64,000 bases of DNA from Anastrepha obliqua (lineage: Eukaryota > Arthropoda > Insecta > Diptera > Tephritidae): the NCBI RefSeq assembly GCF_027943255.1, contig NC_072895.1, positions 33,702,001 through 33,766,000 on the forward strand, read 5' to 3'. Below the pieces are notes generated by a model. The model worked only from the letters and a program-made list of their open reading frames with translations. It was not told where the DNA came from and did not search any database. Position 1 is the first letter of the stretch. The number at the start of each line of letters is the position of its first letter. Below, in pieces: positions 1 to 10,700 of this stretch. The translations under genes were made by a program, and so were the position numbers.

Positions 1-1014
1 ATAAATAAAAAAATTGCTCCCTCTTCTAACATGTTTTCAAAAATGTTAGTCGTTTGAAGAGATCCTCGATGAAACAAATGCCTCAAAATGGACTTGAAAA
101 AATTGTGTGAAATTGAAGAAATGCTGCAAGTAATTTACTGCAATGGAAAATAAAAATCTTTCGGTTACCGAAACTTAGCGAGCCACCTCTGCATAATCAG
201 TCATCTGATCTATTTTTCACCCTCGCTTTCTCAATTTCAATGTTTACTTAGTTGAATGTATTGTTGTTTGATGTTATTACGGAAATACTTTCTTTGATTT
301 GTTGATTCTAATTGTGAGGGTAAATAAGTACGAATTTATTTGAATTTTAACTTCACAGCTAAATGGTAAGGTGCACGAATATATTAAAGCAGTGACCCAA
401 TTCGGGCTTGTTGTTCGGCAGCTGCTGTCAAAATCCAATAGAAATGAGAAAGTGATAAAAGCTAAGTCAAAATTACTTAGATCAATACATTCACAATACG
501 TATTATCAAAGGGAATGGCATAAGAAATGTGAAAGAAAAATATAATAAATATAAGAAATAGCTGGCGTGGGTAGCTAACAAAAAACTATATACGCTGCGT
601 TAAATAACTATAACACAGCGACTTATTGACAGGTTTCAGCATTTTATTTGTCGCTTATATATTTTAATATTTTTTTTTATGAAAACATAATTCATTGCAC
701 TACAAAAACCATATAAATACAAGTTTCCAATTTTATGTAAGTTAAAAAAAAAAATTCTACAAATTTCAAAACTTTACACGGTTTAATAAGAATTTCTAGA
801 AAAATTCCGAGTATACAGATCTATAGCCCATTCAATTATGGTATGACAAAGTGCAAGTTTCAAGTTGCTAAAGAATCACGTTGATTTTTGGCAATTTTTT
901 CGCTGGCGTATTGTGTATTTTCTCCATATAACGAATGCTCAAATTTTTTTTCTTAATGGAAGAAAATACCCCCCACTCGTCGTGTAATTATGAACTAAGA
1001 GAGAAGTTCTGGAT
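1..1014. other. AT-rich intergenic DNA, no gene seen
   Basis: No open reading frame with recognisable content on either strand. The right part (about 780-960) resembles the palindromic repeat family described at 18240-18740 and 46070-46330: it shares a stretch reading roughly GACAAAGTGCAAGTTTCAAG followed by a run like TGATTTTTGGCAATTTTT. Confidence 0.55.
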
Positions 1015-1200
1015 TTGGCCCGGTAACGCTGTTTCATCCTTGTCCATGGAGTTCGAAACGAATGACACTGGCTCTCCATGGAAGATCACCGTGCCGGCAT
1101 GCCTACCTTAACGATCCCCTGCCCTAAGTTCCCATGCCCGTGTCTATCGCGGTTATGGCACGAATGACTGGTTTGACCTATACTCGTGGGATTAGACAAC
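1015..1200. other. GC-richer island in AT-rich DNA, unidentified
   Basis: A roughly 180-bp stretch of balanced base composition between strongly AT-rich flanks. It contains two inverted CCATGGAG/CTCCATGG motifs about 35 bp apart and is followed by an A/C-rich run (CAACAACAAAAAAC). The shape resembles the 3' untranslated end of a non-LTR retrotransposon, but no coding part is attached, so this is only a guess. Confidence 0.3.
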
Positions 1201-1707
1201 AACAAAAAACTAAAATTAAAATAGTAAAGTCAATAAACTGATAAAGCCGTTAAATGGACCGATAAATTGGAGGATGGTTTCATATGTAGAAGTTCAAGCA
1301 AGTGGAGAAAGTATCTGATCGCCATTAACTTGGGAGTGGCCACGACGATTCTTCGGCTTATGGCCCAAGCAGCTAACAACTCAAAATATGCTTCGCCCAA
1401 GTTTCTTTCGTAGTAGCTTTCGAATATCCGTTCGAGAGCGAACTAGTGTGAGAAGGCGAAGCAATCCAGGATATCTGGTTGAGCACTGGGATTAGGACTT
1501 GAGCTAAGGGGCACATATAGTGTGACAGCTTAAAAAAAGGAAATTTTTGGGAATTAAAAAAAAACACTAGCGAATCAATCGTTTTAAAATTTTGAGGGTA
1601 TATTTATACATGTTTTGAGAATACACAGTAAAATTTTTGGAATAATATATTAAATATTTTTGAAATGAAACGCGATCTCCGGCGGCGCCAAAAAAAAGGT
1701 CCTCCAC

Positions 1708-1929
1708 TGCTGGAGTGATTGCAGCCTTCTCCGTTGGTAGAACCTATAAAAAAAAAATTCTCGCGAACAAAAAAAAAAGTTAAATTTTCCCCAAATTTTT
1801 GGTCGTTTTTGGCCTACCAAAATCCAATTTTTGATCAGATCAAAAAACTGGAGGGTCATCGTATGGAAGAAGATGCAAAAAAAATTTGATAGGGATCGAA
1901 TCATTTTTCTCCGAGTAATCACTCCAGCA
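1708..1929. repeat. MITE-like segment bounded by 13-bp inverted repeats
   Basis: TGCTGGAGTGATT at 1708-1720 is the exact reverse complement of AATCACTCCAGCA at 1917-1929. Near the middle (1828-1846) lies a near-perfect palindrome, TTTTTGATCAGATCAAAAA. The minus-strand open frame across this stretch (1650-1970) is low-complexity and has no recognisable domain, so I read it as a by-product of the repeat. A short non-autonomous inverted-repeat element or a fold-back repeat are both possible. No target-site duplication was identified. Confidence 0.4.
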
Positions 1930-2039
1930 AATTCAAAAAATGCTGTTTCAAGAAAAACGCGTTTAAACAAGGAAGGAGAGTTAAAGAGGAAGGGAGTTAA
2001 AAAAAGGAAAAGAGACTTATTATCAAAAGGAAGAAACGA

Positions 2040-3238
2040 GGAGCCGAAATATGTGAGTGTGAGGAGCCTGAGATGCTGCTCAATATGAACAATGCCCGAA
2101 AATACGATTAGAAAGTTCGGTGACTTACAGAAGGTTTCAAGATCGGGGCGTTTTCCTGAAAGTACAAAACGGCGATCTAGTGACTGACATCCAGAGCATA
2201 CTTAAGCTATGGAGAGAACACTTCTCGAACCTGTTAAACAGTAATAGCTGCGCATGTCACAGAGAATGTGCAGATCCTAATACCCCAATCGTTGACGACG
2301 GATCTGTCGTTACGCTATCCAACCATAACAAGGCGAGAATAGTGATAATGAGGCTAAAGAAGAACAAAAACGCAGGAACCGACGGACTGTTCAAACATGA
2401 CGGTGAGGAGCTGGTAAAGTGCATGCATCAGGATTTAAGCATGGCATTTAAGTGTACTGTGTCCAATCCATAAAAAGGGTTATTCTCCAATCTGTGCCAA
2501 ACAATCTGTGCGAACAAAGCGAAGTACCTTCTGTCATCAAACGAACAATTGACGCACTCGCGTATCGGCACCCAAGTCACTGTTGATAGTTATGATTTGG
2601 AAGTAGTAAAAGACTTCGTTTATTTAGGAACCAGCATTAACACCGAAAATAATGTCAGCCTTGAAATCCAACGTAGAATCTCTATTGCCCACAAGTGCTA
2701 CTTTAAACTAAGTAGGCAATTGAGTAGTAAAGTCCTCTCTCGACGAATAAAATTCGCCTTTTACAAGGCTCTCATCATTCCCCTCCTATTGTATGGCGCA
2801 GAAGTTTGGTCGATGAGGCGCCCTTTGGAGGGTTTGAGAGAAAGATTTTGCGGACGATTTTTGGACCTTTGCACGTTGGCGACGGCGAATATCGCAGGCG
2901 ATGGAACGATGCGCTGTATGAGCTTTACGACGACATAGACATAGCGCAGTGAACAAAGATCCAGCGGCTACGTTGGCTGGTTCATGCCGTCCGAATGGAT
3001 ACAAACGCCCCCCCCCCCGGCTCTGAAAGTATGCGATGCAGTACCAGTTGGTGGTAGCAGAGGAAGGTCTTCTGTGCGTTGGAAAAGTCAGGTGGAGAAG
3101 GTCTTGGCTTCACTTGGTGCGTCCAACTGGCGCCGGTTAACATGGGAAAAAAACGACTGGCGCGATTTGTTACACTAGGCCAAAATTGCGTAAGCGGTTA
3201 TCGTGCCTATCAAGAAGAAGAAGAAGAGGAAGAAAAGA
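2040..3238 (+). mobile_element. Non-LTR retrotransposon (LINE family 1) copy, internally deleted, GAA-rich tail
   Basis: 2120-2473 encodes the region just before and at the start of the reverse transcriptase (motif LKKNKNAGTDGLF, then GEELVKCMHQDL). The catalytic core is missing. From about 2515 the sequence resumes at the connection and C-terminal region (DSYDLEVVKDFVYLGTSI, then LYGAEVW), and 2984-3178 gives the end of the polyprotein (VRWKSQVEKVLASLGASNWR). The frame shifts near 2815 and again near 2940. The copy ends in a GAA-rich tail at about 3209-3238. Related pieces of this family lie at 5747-6405, 33656-33930 and 49290-49800. It is a dead copy. The clade is not resolved; no RNase H domain is seen. 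Confidence 0.85.
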
Positions 3239-3451
3239 ATTAAATTCTGCAAATGCAATGATGCCAGAATATTTGAACTTAATTGTGAACCGGCGCCTTC
3301 TGTAACTGCCACTAATTTGGGAGCATCACAAGTCATTTATTGTCGGCATTTCAGTTTTATTTTCAAAGCATTTTTATTTACTATAATTAGATATATTAAC
3401 ATTTATTTTCATATTATTCCTTCATCCTATATATTTCACGTTTTATTGACT

Positions 3452-3901
3452 TTACAAGAAATCATAAATATTGCTGCGAAGCATATTGAGGACTTCCACA
3501 AGTTGCAGCGAATTGTCGTCATCTTCTAAGCAACTTGAAAACTCCCTCTGCGCGTAGCACTGTTGAAATTTCGGCTGCAAATCTGGTGGAAGCAAATCGA
3601 GTGAAATATCCATCAACCTATTCATAATATCGGGCTCCTCGTGGGATAGCCGACGCAGTGATTCTAAATTCAGCATGGAATTTTCGTCTGCTTCATAATA
3701 TTCGTCGCTTGTGTCGTCATAGTCTCCAAATCGTTTTAAATCATTCTGGAAATTAGACGAATACTTATTTTATATACTACCTATTCAGCTACATATAAAT
3801 GAGGCACCACAAACTTTGTCCTTGATAACAAAATCTTCGAATCTAGCTTCACTGGTCACGGCAGTCATCAATAAAAGCGATGCAATATTAAAAAAATTCA
3901 T
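3452..3901 (-). CDS. Small secreted protein, two exons (unidentified)
   Basis: Exon 1 (3901-3815) starts at ATG 3901-3899 and encodes a classic signal peptide, MNFFNIASLLLMTAVTSEA, followed by RFEDFVIKDK. A donor GTTTGT at 3814 and an acceptor TTTCCAG ending at 3746 bound a 69-nt intron and join in phase 0. Exon 2 (3745-3452) gives an acidic N-terminal stretch (DYDDTSDEYYEAD), then a mostly helical-looking region with LPPDLQPKFQQCYAQ and a single C-x8-C pair, ending NIYDFL-stop. The product is about 126 residues, about 107 after signal cleavage. Both exons are free of stops, unlike the transposon fossils around them, which argues for a live gene. I do not recognise the family. With only two cysteines it is not an odorant-binding protein. 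The donor is not a strong consensus; continuing past it reaches a stop within 11 codons, which supports splicing. Confidence 0.7.
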
Positions 3902-4499
3902 TACAACACTTGCTGGGTCTATGGAAACCTGGTCGACAAGAACTCTGTAGCGGTGAGTTTTCGGCACTGTGCGCTCGGCTGTTACCTTTTATTGCTACTC
4001 GTAGTAGAAATTTATACGTACAGACATTAACATTCAACATTTTTGGCTACGCACCATTAAATTGTAAATGCCGAAGATTATATCGTCGAATTGCTCAGCG
4101 CAGAACAAACAGCAATAATTTAACGCCTCTTTTGATTGAGTTCGACTGCGTTTAAGTTCCGCATCGGTTATTTCGTTTGGTTTGTATTCACACATACATA
4201 TGAACATAATTATTGCACGAGCTCCAAACAATTTATAATACGGAGGCGGCTGATAAGTCTGAGCTACTTACTTCGTGAGTGAAAAGGGGAGGTTTACATC
4301 TTTTACTTTATAAAGTAATCCCCATAGAGTGGAATACTCTTTTCACATCTTGAATATGGGATAATGTTTTTATGCTACTGAAAATAAAGAGTGACCAATT
4401 TAGAGGTATCGGATTTAAAGTGAAATAAAACAATGCAAATTCAAACTGATTGGGCAATCTTCATTATTTTTGTGTAAAACCATTCATCACATTTATTTT
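3902..4499. other. Upstream region of the secreted-protein gene, no other gene seen
   Basis: About 600 bp 5' of the minus-strand gene. The open frames here are short, overlap on both strands and show no domain. Promoter elements would be expected in the first 100-200 bp, but I could not identify a convincing one. Confidence 0.4.
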
Positions 4500-4938
4500 T
4501 TAAAGATGATCCCTTTCAAACGTTGGCCGCAACTGCGCCGTAATTCGACCATCCGTAAACAACAACTTTGAAATTTTGAATGACTAGCTGGAGGACTTCG
4601 GTCGGTGTCTCGTGAATAACTTCAGTAATGTTGGCTTTCAGTGCCTCAACGGAAGCCGGTTTATCCACAAAGCGTTTAGACTTTACATACCCCCACAAAT
4701 AAAATTCAAAGATGAAATAACCCACGAACTTGGTGGCCTATCCACTGGTCCCGGACAAGAGATAAATTGCTCATCGAAACGACAACTTAGTAAATCTATT
4801 ATTTCACGGGTTGTATGGCAAGCAGCGCCGTCTTGTTCAACCAAATGTTGTGCAGATCACGGGCTTCATTTTTCGGCATCCGGCATCAAAGAGTCGTTTA
4901 TTGTGACGCTATAGCGTTCGCCATTCACTGCTACATTG
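4500..4938 (-). mobile_element. Old mariner-like transposase, C-terminal part (outer shell of a nest)
   Basis: Read on the minus strand, the segment next to 4938 encodes NVAVNGERYSVTI. The familiar LVEQDGAACHTT (second catalytic Asp) follows, then a FLWGYVKS-like stretch (FYLWGYVKSKRF) and KPASVEALKANI, ending at a stop near 4513. Frameshifts and a deletion near 4740-4790 make it inactive. The 5' continuation of the same transposase (GLWAGGVSGPYFLK) is found at 6837-6900, on the far side of a 1.9-kb element that has landed inside it. A similar copy is at 47635-48055. Confidence 0.8.
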
Positions 4939-6835
4939 CAGGGTCCGGCACGCGAAGTGTAACCAATTAAAAAGCCCATACATTTGATGAAGAAAATTAC
5001 TTTTATTCAATTCAAAGTAAAAAATGTGTGAAAATAATACAAAATTAAGAATCAATTTACTTTTGCTCGATATGACCACCTTTTGCCTTGTCTTTGGCCT
5101 TGAGACGGTCCAAAAACGAATCGCAAGCTGCCCGAATGTGACTTGCAGATATGTTGGCCCACTCGCGAACAATAACTTTTTTTAGCGCCTCGAGAATGGT
5201 GAATCTTTTATTTGAGACCTTGGTCTTCAAAATGGCCCAGAGAGAATAATCCATCGGATTCGCGTCTGGTAAATTTCAGAGTCATTGTATGGACGTCGAG
5301 CTTTGTGAGACGGTGCCGAGTCCTGTTGACACGTCCATTGTCTGCCACCGAAATGCTTGACTGCCCACGACTTCAAAGCAACCTCCAGAATACTTTCCCG
5401 ACAATATTTCGCATTTACCTTCACGCCAGACTCGATGAAACTGATTTGAGAGCGCCCATCTGCGGTTACAGCGGCCCGAACCATTACCTGTGGCGGGTGC
5501 TGCTTACTGGTGGCCAATCGACGACTCAAATGCTCGTATGAACGGTTGTTTACGAATTGCTCAAATTGAAAAATTTTCTCGCCAGAAAACAGAATGTTCG
5601 GAAATTTGCCGCTTTCGGCCAAGCGAAGCAACTCCTTCTCTCTCTCAAGTCTGACTTGTTGCTGCTTTGGTGTGAGATCATGCGGCTTTTGGATCTTGTA
5701 AGGCATGACTTTGAGATCATTTTTCAATACGGTAAGATATTTTCAGCAAGTCACTGTTGACAGTTATGATTTCGTGGTTGTAAAGAACTTCGTATACTTA
5801 GGAACCAGCAATAACACCGATAACAATGCCAGCCTTGAAATCCAACGTAGAATCTCTCTTGCCAACAAGTGCCACTTTGAATTAAGTAGGCAACTGAGTA
5901 GTAAACTCCTCGCTCGACGAACAAAACTAAGACTCTACAAGGCTCTCATCATGCCCGCCCTAACGTATGGCTCAGAAGCGTGGACGATGACAACATCCGA
6001 TGAAGCGACGCTTTTAGTGTTTGCGAAAAAGATTATGCGCAAGATTTTTGAACTTTTCACGTTGGCAACGGTGAATATCGCAGGTGATGGAACGATGAGC
6101 TGTATGAGCGTTACGACGACATAGGTATAGCGCAGCGAATAAAGATCCAGCGGCTACGTTGGCTGGTTCATGGGGCCCGAATGGATACAAACGCTCCGGC
6201 TCTGAAAGTATTGGATGCGGTACACGCTGGAGGTAGTAGAGGAAGAAGAAGGCCTCCTATGCGTTGGAAAGATCAGGTGGGGAAGGACTTGGCTTTACTT
6301 GGTGTGTCCAATTGGTGCCGGTTAGCACGAGAAAGAAACGACTGGCGCGCTTTGTTAAACTCGGCTAAAATCGCGTAAGCGGTTATCGCCGCAATTAAGA
6401 AGAAGAAGATATTTTCAGTTCTTTCGCCATTTGATTGACACTTCGTCGGGGATTTCGCTCAAGTCGCCTCTTCACTTTTTGAACCATTTCACGTGTCGTT
6501 GCAGTCTTTCGATGACCACCTTCATGACGTTTCGCGATGTTACCAGTAGCATTGTAACGAGTAATGGTGCGATAAAGAAAAACTATATTTGCTTTAAGGT
6601 GCTCGAGCTCACGAGCAATCGCTGGCTGTGATTTTCCAGCTAAATATAATGCAATCACACTCTTACCTTTGAAATCCATTACTGATTTCCTTTTTCCCGT
6701 TCACTCTCGGCAAAAAGCTTCCACGCGCTTGTAAACAATACTCGGACTGTCATTTCGCAAACTAACATACAGCTGATGCGCGCATCAACTGCGCGAGCGG
6801 TCTGAAATTGGTTACACTTCGAGTGCCGGACCCTG
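4939..6835 (-). mobile_element. Tc1/mariner-superfamily element with 30-bp TIRs, interrupted by a LINE
   Basis: CAGGGTCCGGCACGCGAAGT begins the left end (4939-4968); the right end (6806-6835) is its inverted copy with one mismatch in 30. The minus-strand transposase starts MDFKGKSVIALYLAG at 6679 with a helix-turn-helix region (about 95 residues) and is then cut by a LINE (5747-6405). It resumes at 5727: FSGEKIF, where the family has FSDEKIF, so the first catalytic Asp is lost; QQDSAPSHK carries the second Asp; MDYSLW at 5254 carries the third acidic residue; the end is at 5057. A frameshift separates the last two blocks. A TA target duplication is not evident at the ends. Confidence 0.85.
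5747..6405 (+). mobile_element. 5'-truncated LINE family 1 copy with 13-bp target-site duplication
   Basis: Encodes only the C-terminal part of the LINE polyprotein: DSYDFVVVKNFVYLGTS, LTYGSEAWTM, then after a frameshift near 6060 MRWKDQVGKDLALLG. It ends in a GAAGAAGAAG tail. AAGATATTTTCAG occurs immediately before (5734-5746) and immediately after (6406-6418) the insert, a perfect 13-bp target-site duplication. This fits target-primed reverse transcription followed by 5' truncation. The 13 bp belong to the transposase gene of the host Tc1/mariner element. Confidence 0.9.
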
Positions 6836-7060
6836 TCTTTGAGGAAATATGGGCCGCTGACTCCTCCAGCCCATAGGCCCTTTTCAACCAAACGGTTGTT
6901 TTCAATGGATGTAAAAGCTGTTGGTTAGTTCTCGAATGCCTTCGGATTGCTCTTCAGCTCTTCAACAAAAATACGGCAATTTTGCTTATTGAACGTTTTT
7001 GAACAGTTTTGGCGATAAACATCATCAAGGGTGATTCAATAAGTGAGACATCAATACCCT
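6836..7060 (-). mobile_element. Old mariner-like transposase, central part (outer shell of the nest)
   Basis: Minus-strand reading from about 7000 to 6837 gives FNKQNCRIFVEELKS, then, after a stop and divergent sequence, RLVEKGLWAGGVSGPYFLK. The downstream continuation NVAVNGERY begins exactly at 4938 on the other side of the inserted element. The same order, NKQNCRIWG.. to FFENE.. to VTVNGE, is seen in the related copy at 47.8-48.0 kb. This shows the two halves were once contiguous. Confidence 0.75.
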
Positions 7061-7566
7061 TCTGCTGGGTGGCCATACTGTCTAGGCGAATCGTACAACG
7101 AAGGTGTAAGGATAATCAGCTGCCTTCCATAAATAAGCTCTAATTCGAAGTCACCTAGCCCCACCACTTCCTGCAGAAAGCGCTCCGTACGTAAAGAAGT
7201 GGAACTTCAAAAACTGTTTGAGAGGCTTCTGAAGTTCCAAATTCAATACATATCAATAGCTGTGTAAGAAACACCCGCTCTTGGTAAAATAGTCAAGCTT
7301 ACAACAATTTTCAGATAGATAGAGAGAATACACGCCACAAGGTCAAGTTTTAAATTTTAAATACTTGCCCCATAGCATCAGCACGCAGACACGCACATAT
7401 GAGGAAAATAAACACGTACTTCCTTTTTGGTCATTGCATTTATTCGTACAACTTTTGCGAATATTACTTATACATCAAGCAAAGATGAAACTCGTAAATT
7501 CTAAATCTAAATTTATAATTTCATAAACTTTTCGCTCGCCACCACAGGATGTGGCGCCACTTGACT
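7061..7566. other. Spacer downstream of the odorant-binding gene, nothing recognised
   Basis: About 500 bp of mixed composition with no recognisable coding or repeat content. It should contain the 3' untranslated region and polyadenylation site of the odorant-binding protein gene that ends at 7567; two AATAAA-like motifs are not in a decisive position. Confidence 0.35.
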
Positions 7567-7796
7567 TCACGGCTTTAGCCAATTGGCAGTTGGCAGTGGC
7601 ACGTGCGGCAGTGGATTACATTGGGCTGCAAAGGATTTCGCTACGTTGCAGTTGTGGTCGTTTTTCCACATCTTGGCAGGACAGTTGAGGAAGGTCTCGG
7701 CGTTTACACAGCTAAACATCAAACTGGCAAAAGGTGAGCAGCCCATCGGTAATTTGGCGTGCGTTTTGATACCCACAGCTTCCAAGTGACCCTTGA
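7567..7796 (-). CDS. Odorant-binding protein, last exon
   Basis: Acceptor CATAATTGCCAACAG ends at 7797. The exon supplies TC to the split codon and encodes IKGHLEAVGIKTHAKLPMGC, then FSCVN, NCPAKMW, HNCNV and AQCNPLP, ending NWLKP-stop at 7567-7569. Five of the twelve cysteines are here. The NCPAKMW block and the proline after the last cysteine are the clearest Plus-C signature in the gene. Confidence 0.88.
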
Positions 7797-10700
7797 CTGT
7801 TGGCAATTATGAAAGAGAGAGAACAAAAAGGCACGTAATAGTGAAGGATCAATGAATCGACAGTATTGTGCATAAGCAAAGACACTTGTTTTTTATAAGT
7901 TAAATATTACTGTACATTTTTGTCTTCTAGAAAAATCTTTGCTAATTGCGATATATTCGGTTCAGTTTTGCATTTCACGTCAGCTACAATTTTTTGCTTT
8001 CAAATGTTTTACCTCTGAGTTGTCGGAAGGAAAATTTACGCGATTTTACTAAGAATTCAAAGAGAGGTCCAACTAAAAAGGCGAGGGAGCTGTATTATTT
8101 AACTTTTCAGTTGTAATTGGAATGCAGAACAGGCGCGAATAATCGCTAATTTAGTTTGTAAACCTTGCATAATTTGTCTTAAGACCCTATGATCAGAAAG
8201 TACCGGGAATGTTTAATTTAAACGAACCGCACATGTGCGAACCGGTCCATATTTTTTTCTTATGTTGGTAAGACTGTGAGACACATCTGTCGTTTTTAAG
8301 CGCCCAATTTTTGGGTTTTGCATGATGAAATGCGACATCGCACCGAGCCCAAATTGTGCTGGATTATTTGACCAAACACCAAGTAAATACCATCGCGCAA
8401 GCACCTCATTCACCTGATATGGCTCCGTGCGACTTCTTTTTGTTTCCCAAGTTGAGGTTACCACTTCGTGGAAGGAGATTTCAGTCGATAGAGAAGATCA
8501 AAGAGAATGTGATGAAGGAGCTGAAGGCCATCCCTTCGTAGGCCTACCAGGGGTGCTTGGAGGACTGGGTTAAACATTGGCAAACGTGTGTTGCTTCAGA
8601 CGGGGCATATTTTGAAGGAGATAAAATAAATTTACCTGACATTTAACTCTGTTTTGTTTTACTTAAACTTTTCCGATGCCTTCAGTTAAATAAGTTTTGT
8701 GATATTGTTTTCCGCAAGATAAAGTAAACAAGTTTGGTTCAGAATAGTTTTTCTTGTCTCTATCCTCGAATAATTTAAAAGGACTTATATTGGATTTCAA
8801 ATAATTTAATATTGTTATATGTGCCTAGGTAGCCGCAATTGAGGAAGCAGCGCTTTGATTGCTCACTTCGGTAATTACTGTAGATGATGTGAATGTCTAC
8901 TCCGACAGCCAAGCGGCAATTAGGACTTTGGGCTCGTTGTTTGCGCGTTCGAAATTAGTCGGGGAGTTCCAGGCTTCTCTCCCGATTGCATCCGAATACT
9001 TCCATATCCGGCTCATTTGGATTCCTGGCCCCAGTTGCATAGAGGGAAACTGCTGGGCTAATGAGCTAGACAGGTGACCCTAGCGACGGTTTCATCGTAA
9101 AATGAGAGGATTGGGATTCCCTGGACAACCTGTAGTCTGCTCCTGGAAAGATGGGCTTCGCGTCAACTCAGCGAGCCCTGGACCAGCGTACAAACATGCG
9201 AAGTCGCGAGATCCTTCCAGCCATGGATAGATCGGGGGTGCTCGAGGGACCATCTAAGGCTAACAAAGCCGCAGCTCTCGAATTTGGTGGGTATCGTTAC
9301 CGAACATTGTCCGTTAGGTGTCCATGCGGTGAGATTAGGATCTCATCTAATCATCTCAGCACCTTCTCCTCAGCTGCCCATTTCCCCTGTTTTCCGCTAC
9401 ACCTGCGGATATCGAGGGTTTAAATATGACACACCTGGTGAAGTTCATCAGTAGCTTGAATCGGCTAACTACGAATGTAAATTAGCTACTATTGGTCGTC
9501 GTCGTAAGTGCTTGGTCGTCAACCTCTAATTCCAAGGCACATGCCGAATAACACCTTTTACGAATTTTGGTATAGGTTAGGTTAAGTAAAGTTATTGCTT
9601 TACGACGCACCTAATGAAAGTTTCTTGTAATACCACCGGAGTTATACCATCCTTACTCTACTTAATCCTCTTTAAACCATCATGTGGACATTATAAGTCT
9701 AGTTAGTCTAGCTAATCTTACATATGCAACATTCCCGATGCTGTCCAGAAAAGTGATTTCAGAGCTGCCTGACTATCGGAATATATTTCTGACTGTAATT
9801 GCGTCTTTATTTAGCGCTAAAAGGCTTTTTTTAATCGCCAAAATTTCAGCCTTGAATACGCTGCAATGATCAAGTAAGCGAAAAGGTATACTGATGCCTA
9901 TAGCATTCGAATAGACACCGCCTCCCACTTCATCGCTGAGTTTAGAATCGTCGCCATATACACTGACCCCCTGTTTTCTCATGTTTATTATGCCATATTT
10001 CCAGTCCTCCTCCCTGGACGCAAATTTGATCGTAAAAGGCCTGTCAAGGTGTAAATCCACCGAGACATAAAAGTTAGTGGTAACCGGAATGCAAGGAAAC
10101 ATCCTGAGAATGCGCGAATGCCTCTTGCCATTCATTTTAAGTTTTGATGATTCTCTCAATCTTAGGGCCACTTGAACGGCTGATTGTTTACAAAACAAGT
10201 CAATCGGTAATAAAATCAACATGACATTTAACACTGATGCTGGTGTTGTTGTCATAGCACCGCTAATACAAAGGCTAACTGCTCTTTGAATGCTGCTTAG
10301 CTGCTTGATCGAATATTTCCTCTCAAGAGTTCACTACCAGACCAATACTCCGTAGGTCAATAGCAATGAACTGTCTTAGGGGATATACCCCATTTTAAGC
10401 CAACTGCTCTTGTGCAGGGGTAGAGCGCTGTAGTAGCGTTCAGCTTCCAAGAAAGTTTCTTATCTAGGATTAAGCCAAGGTATCCTAGCACTATCACCAA
10501 CTGACAGAACCGCACCGTTCAAAGGCTGGAGTCGGAAGGTAGGAATTTTATAGTTTCCATTTAGTTAGGAATAGTTTCTTGCGAATTGTAGCATAAAAAA
10601 TTCTGATCTATCAGTAATAAAAATTTGTTTAAGCAAATTAAATTTTCTAATATATATTGAGCCATTTCATTTTAAACTTTACCTATGCCTATGCAATTAT

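Noticed and set aside
1650..2088. Open frames on both strands (106 and 85 codons)
   Set aside because: Phe/Lys/Arg-rich low-complexity translations across an inverted-repeat element; mutual shadows.
8213..8464. Minus-strand frame MVTSTWETKRSRTEPYQVNE.., repeated at 38986-39207
   Set aside because: The repetition first suggested a gene family, but both are antisense shadows of the same mariner transposase.
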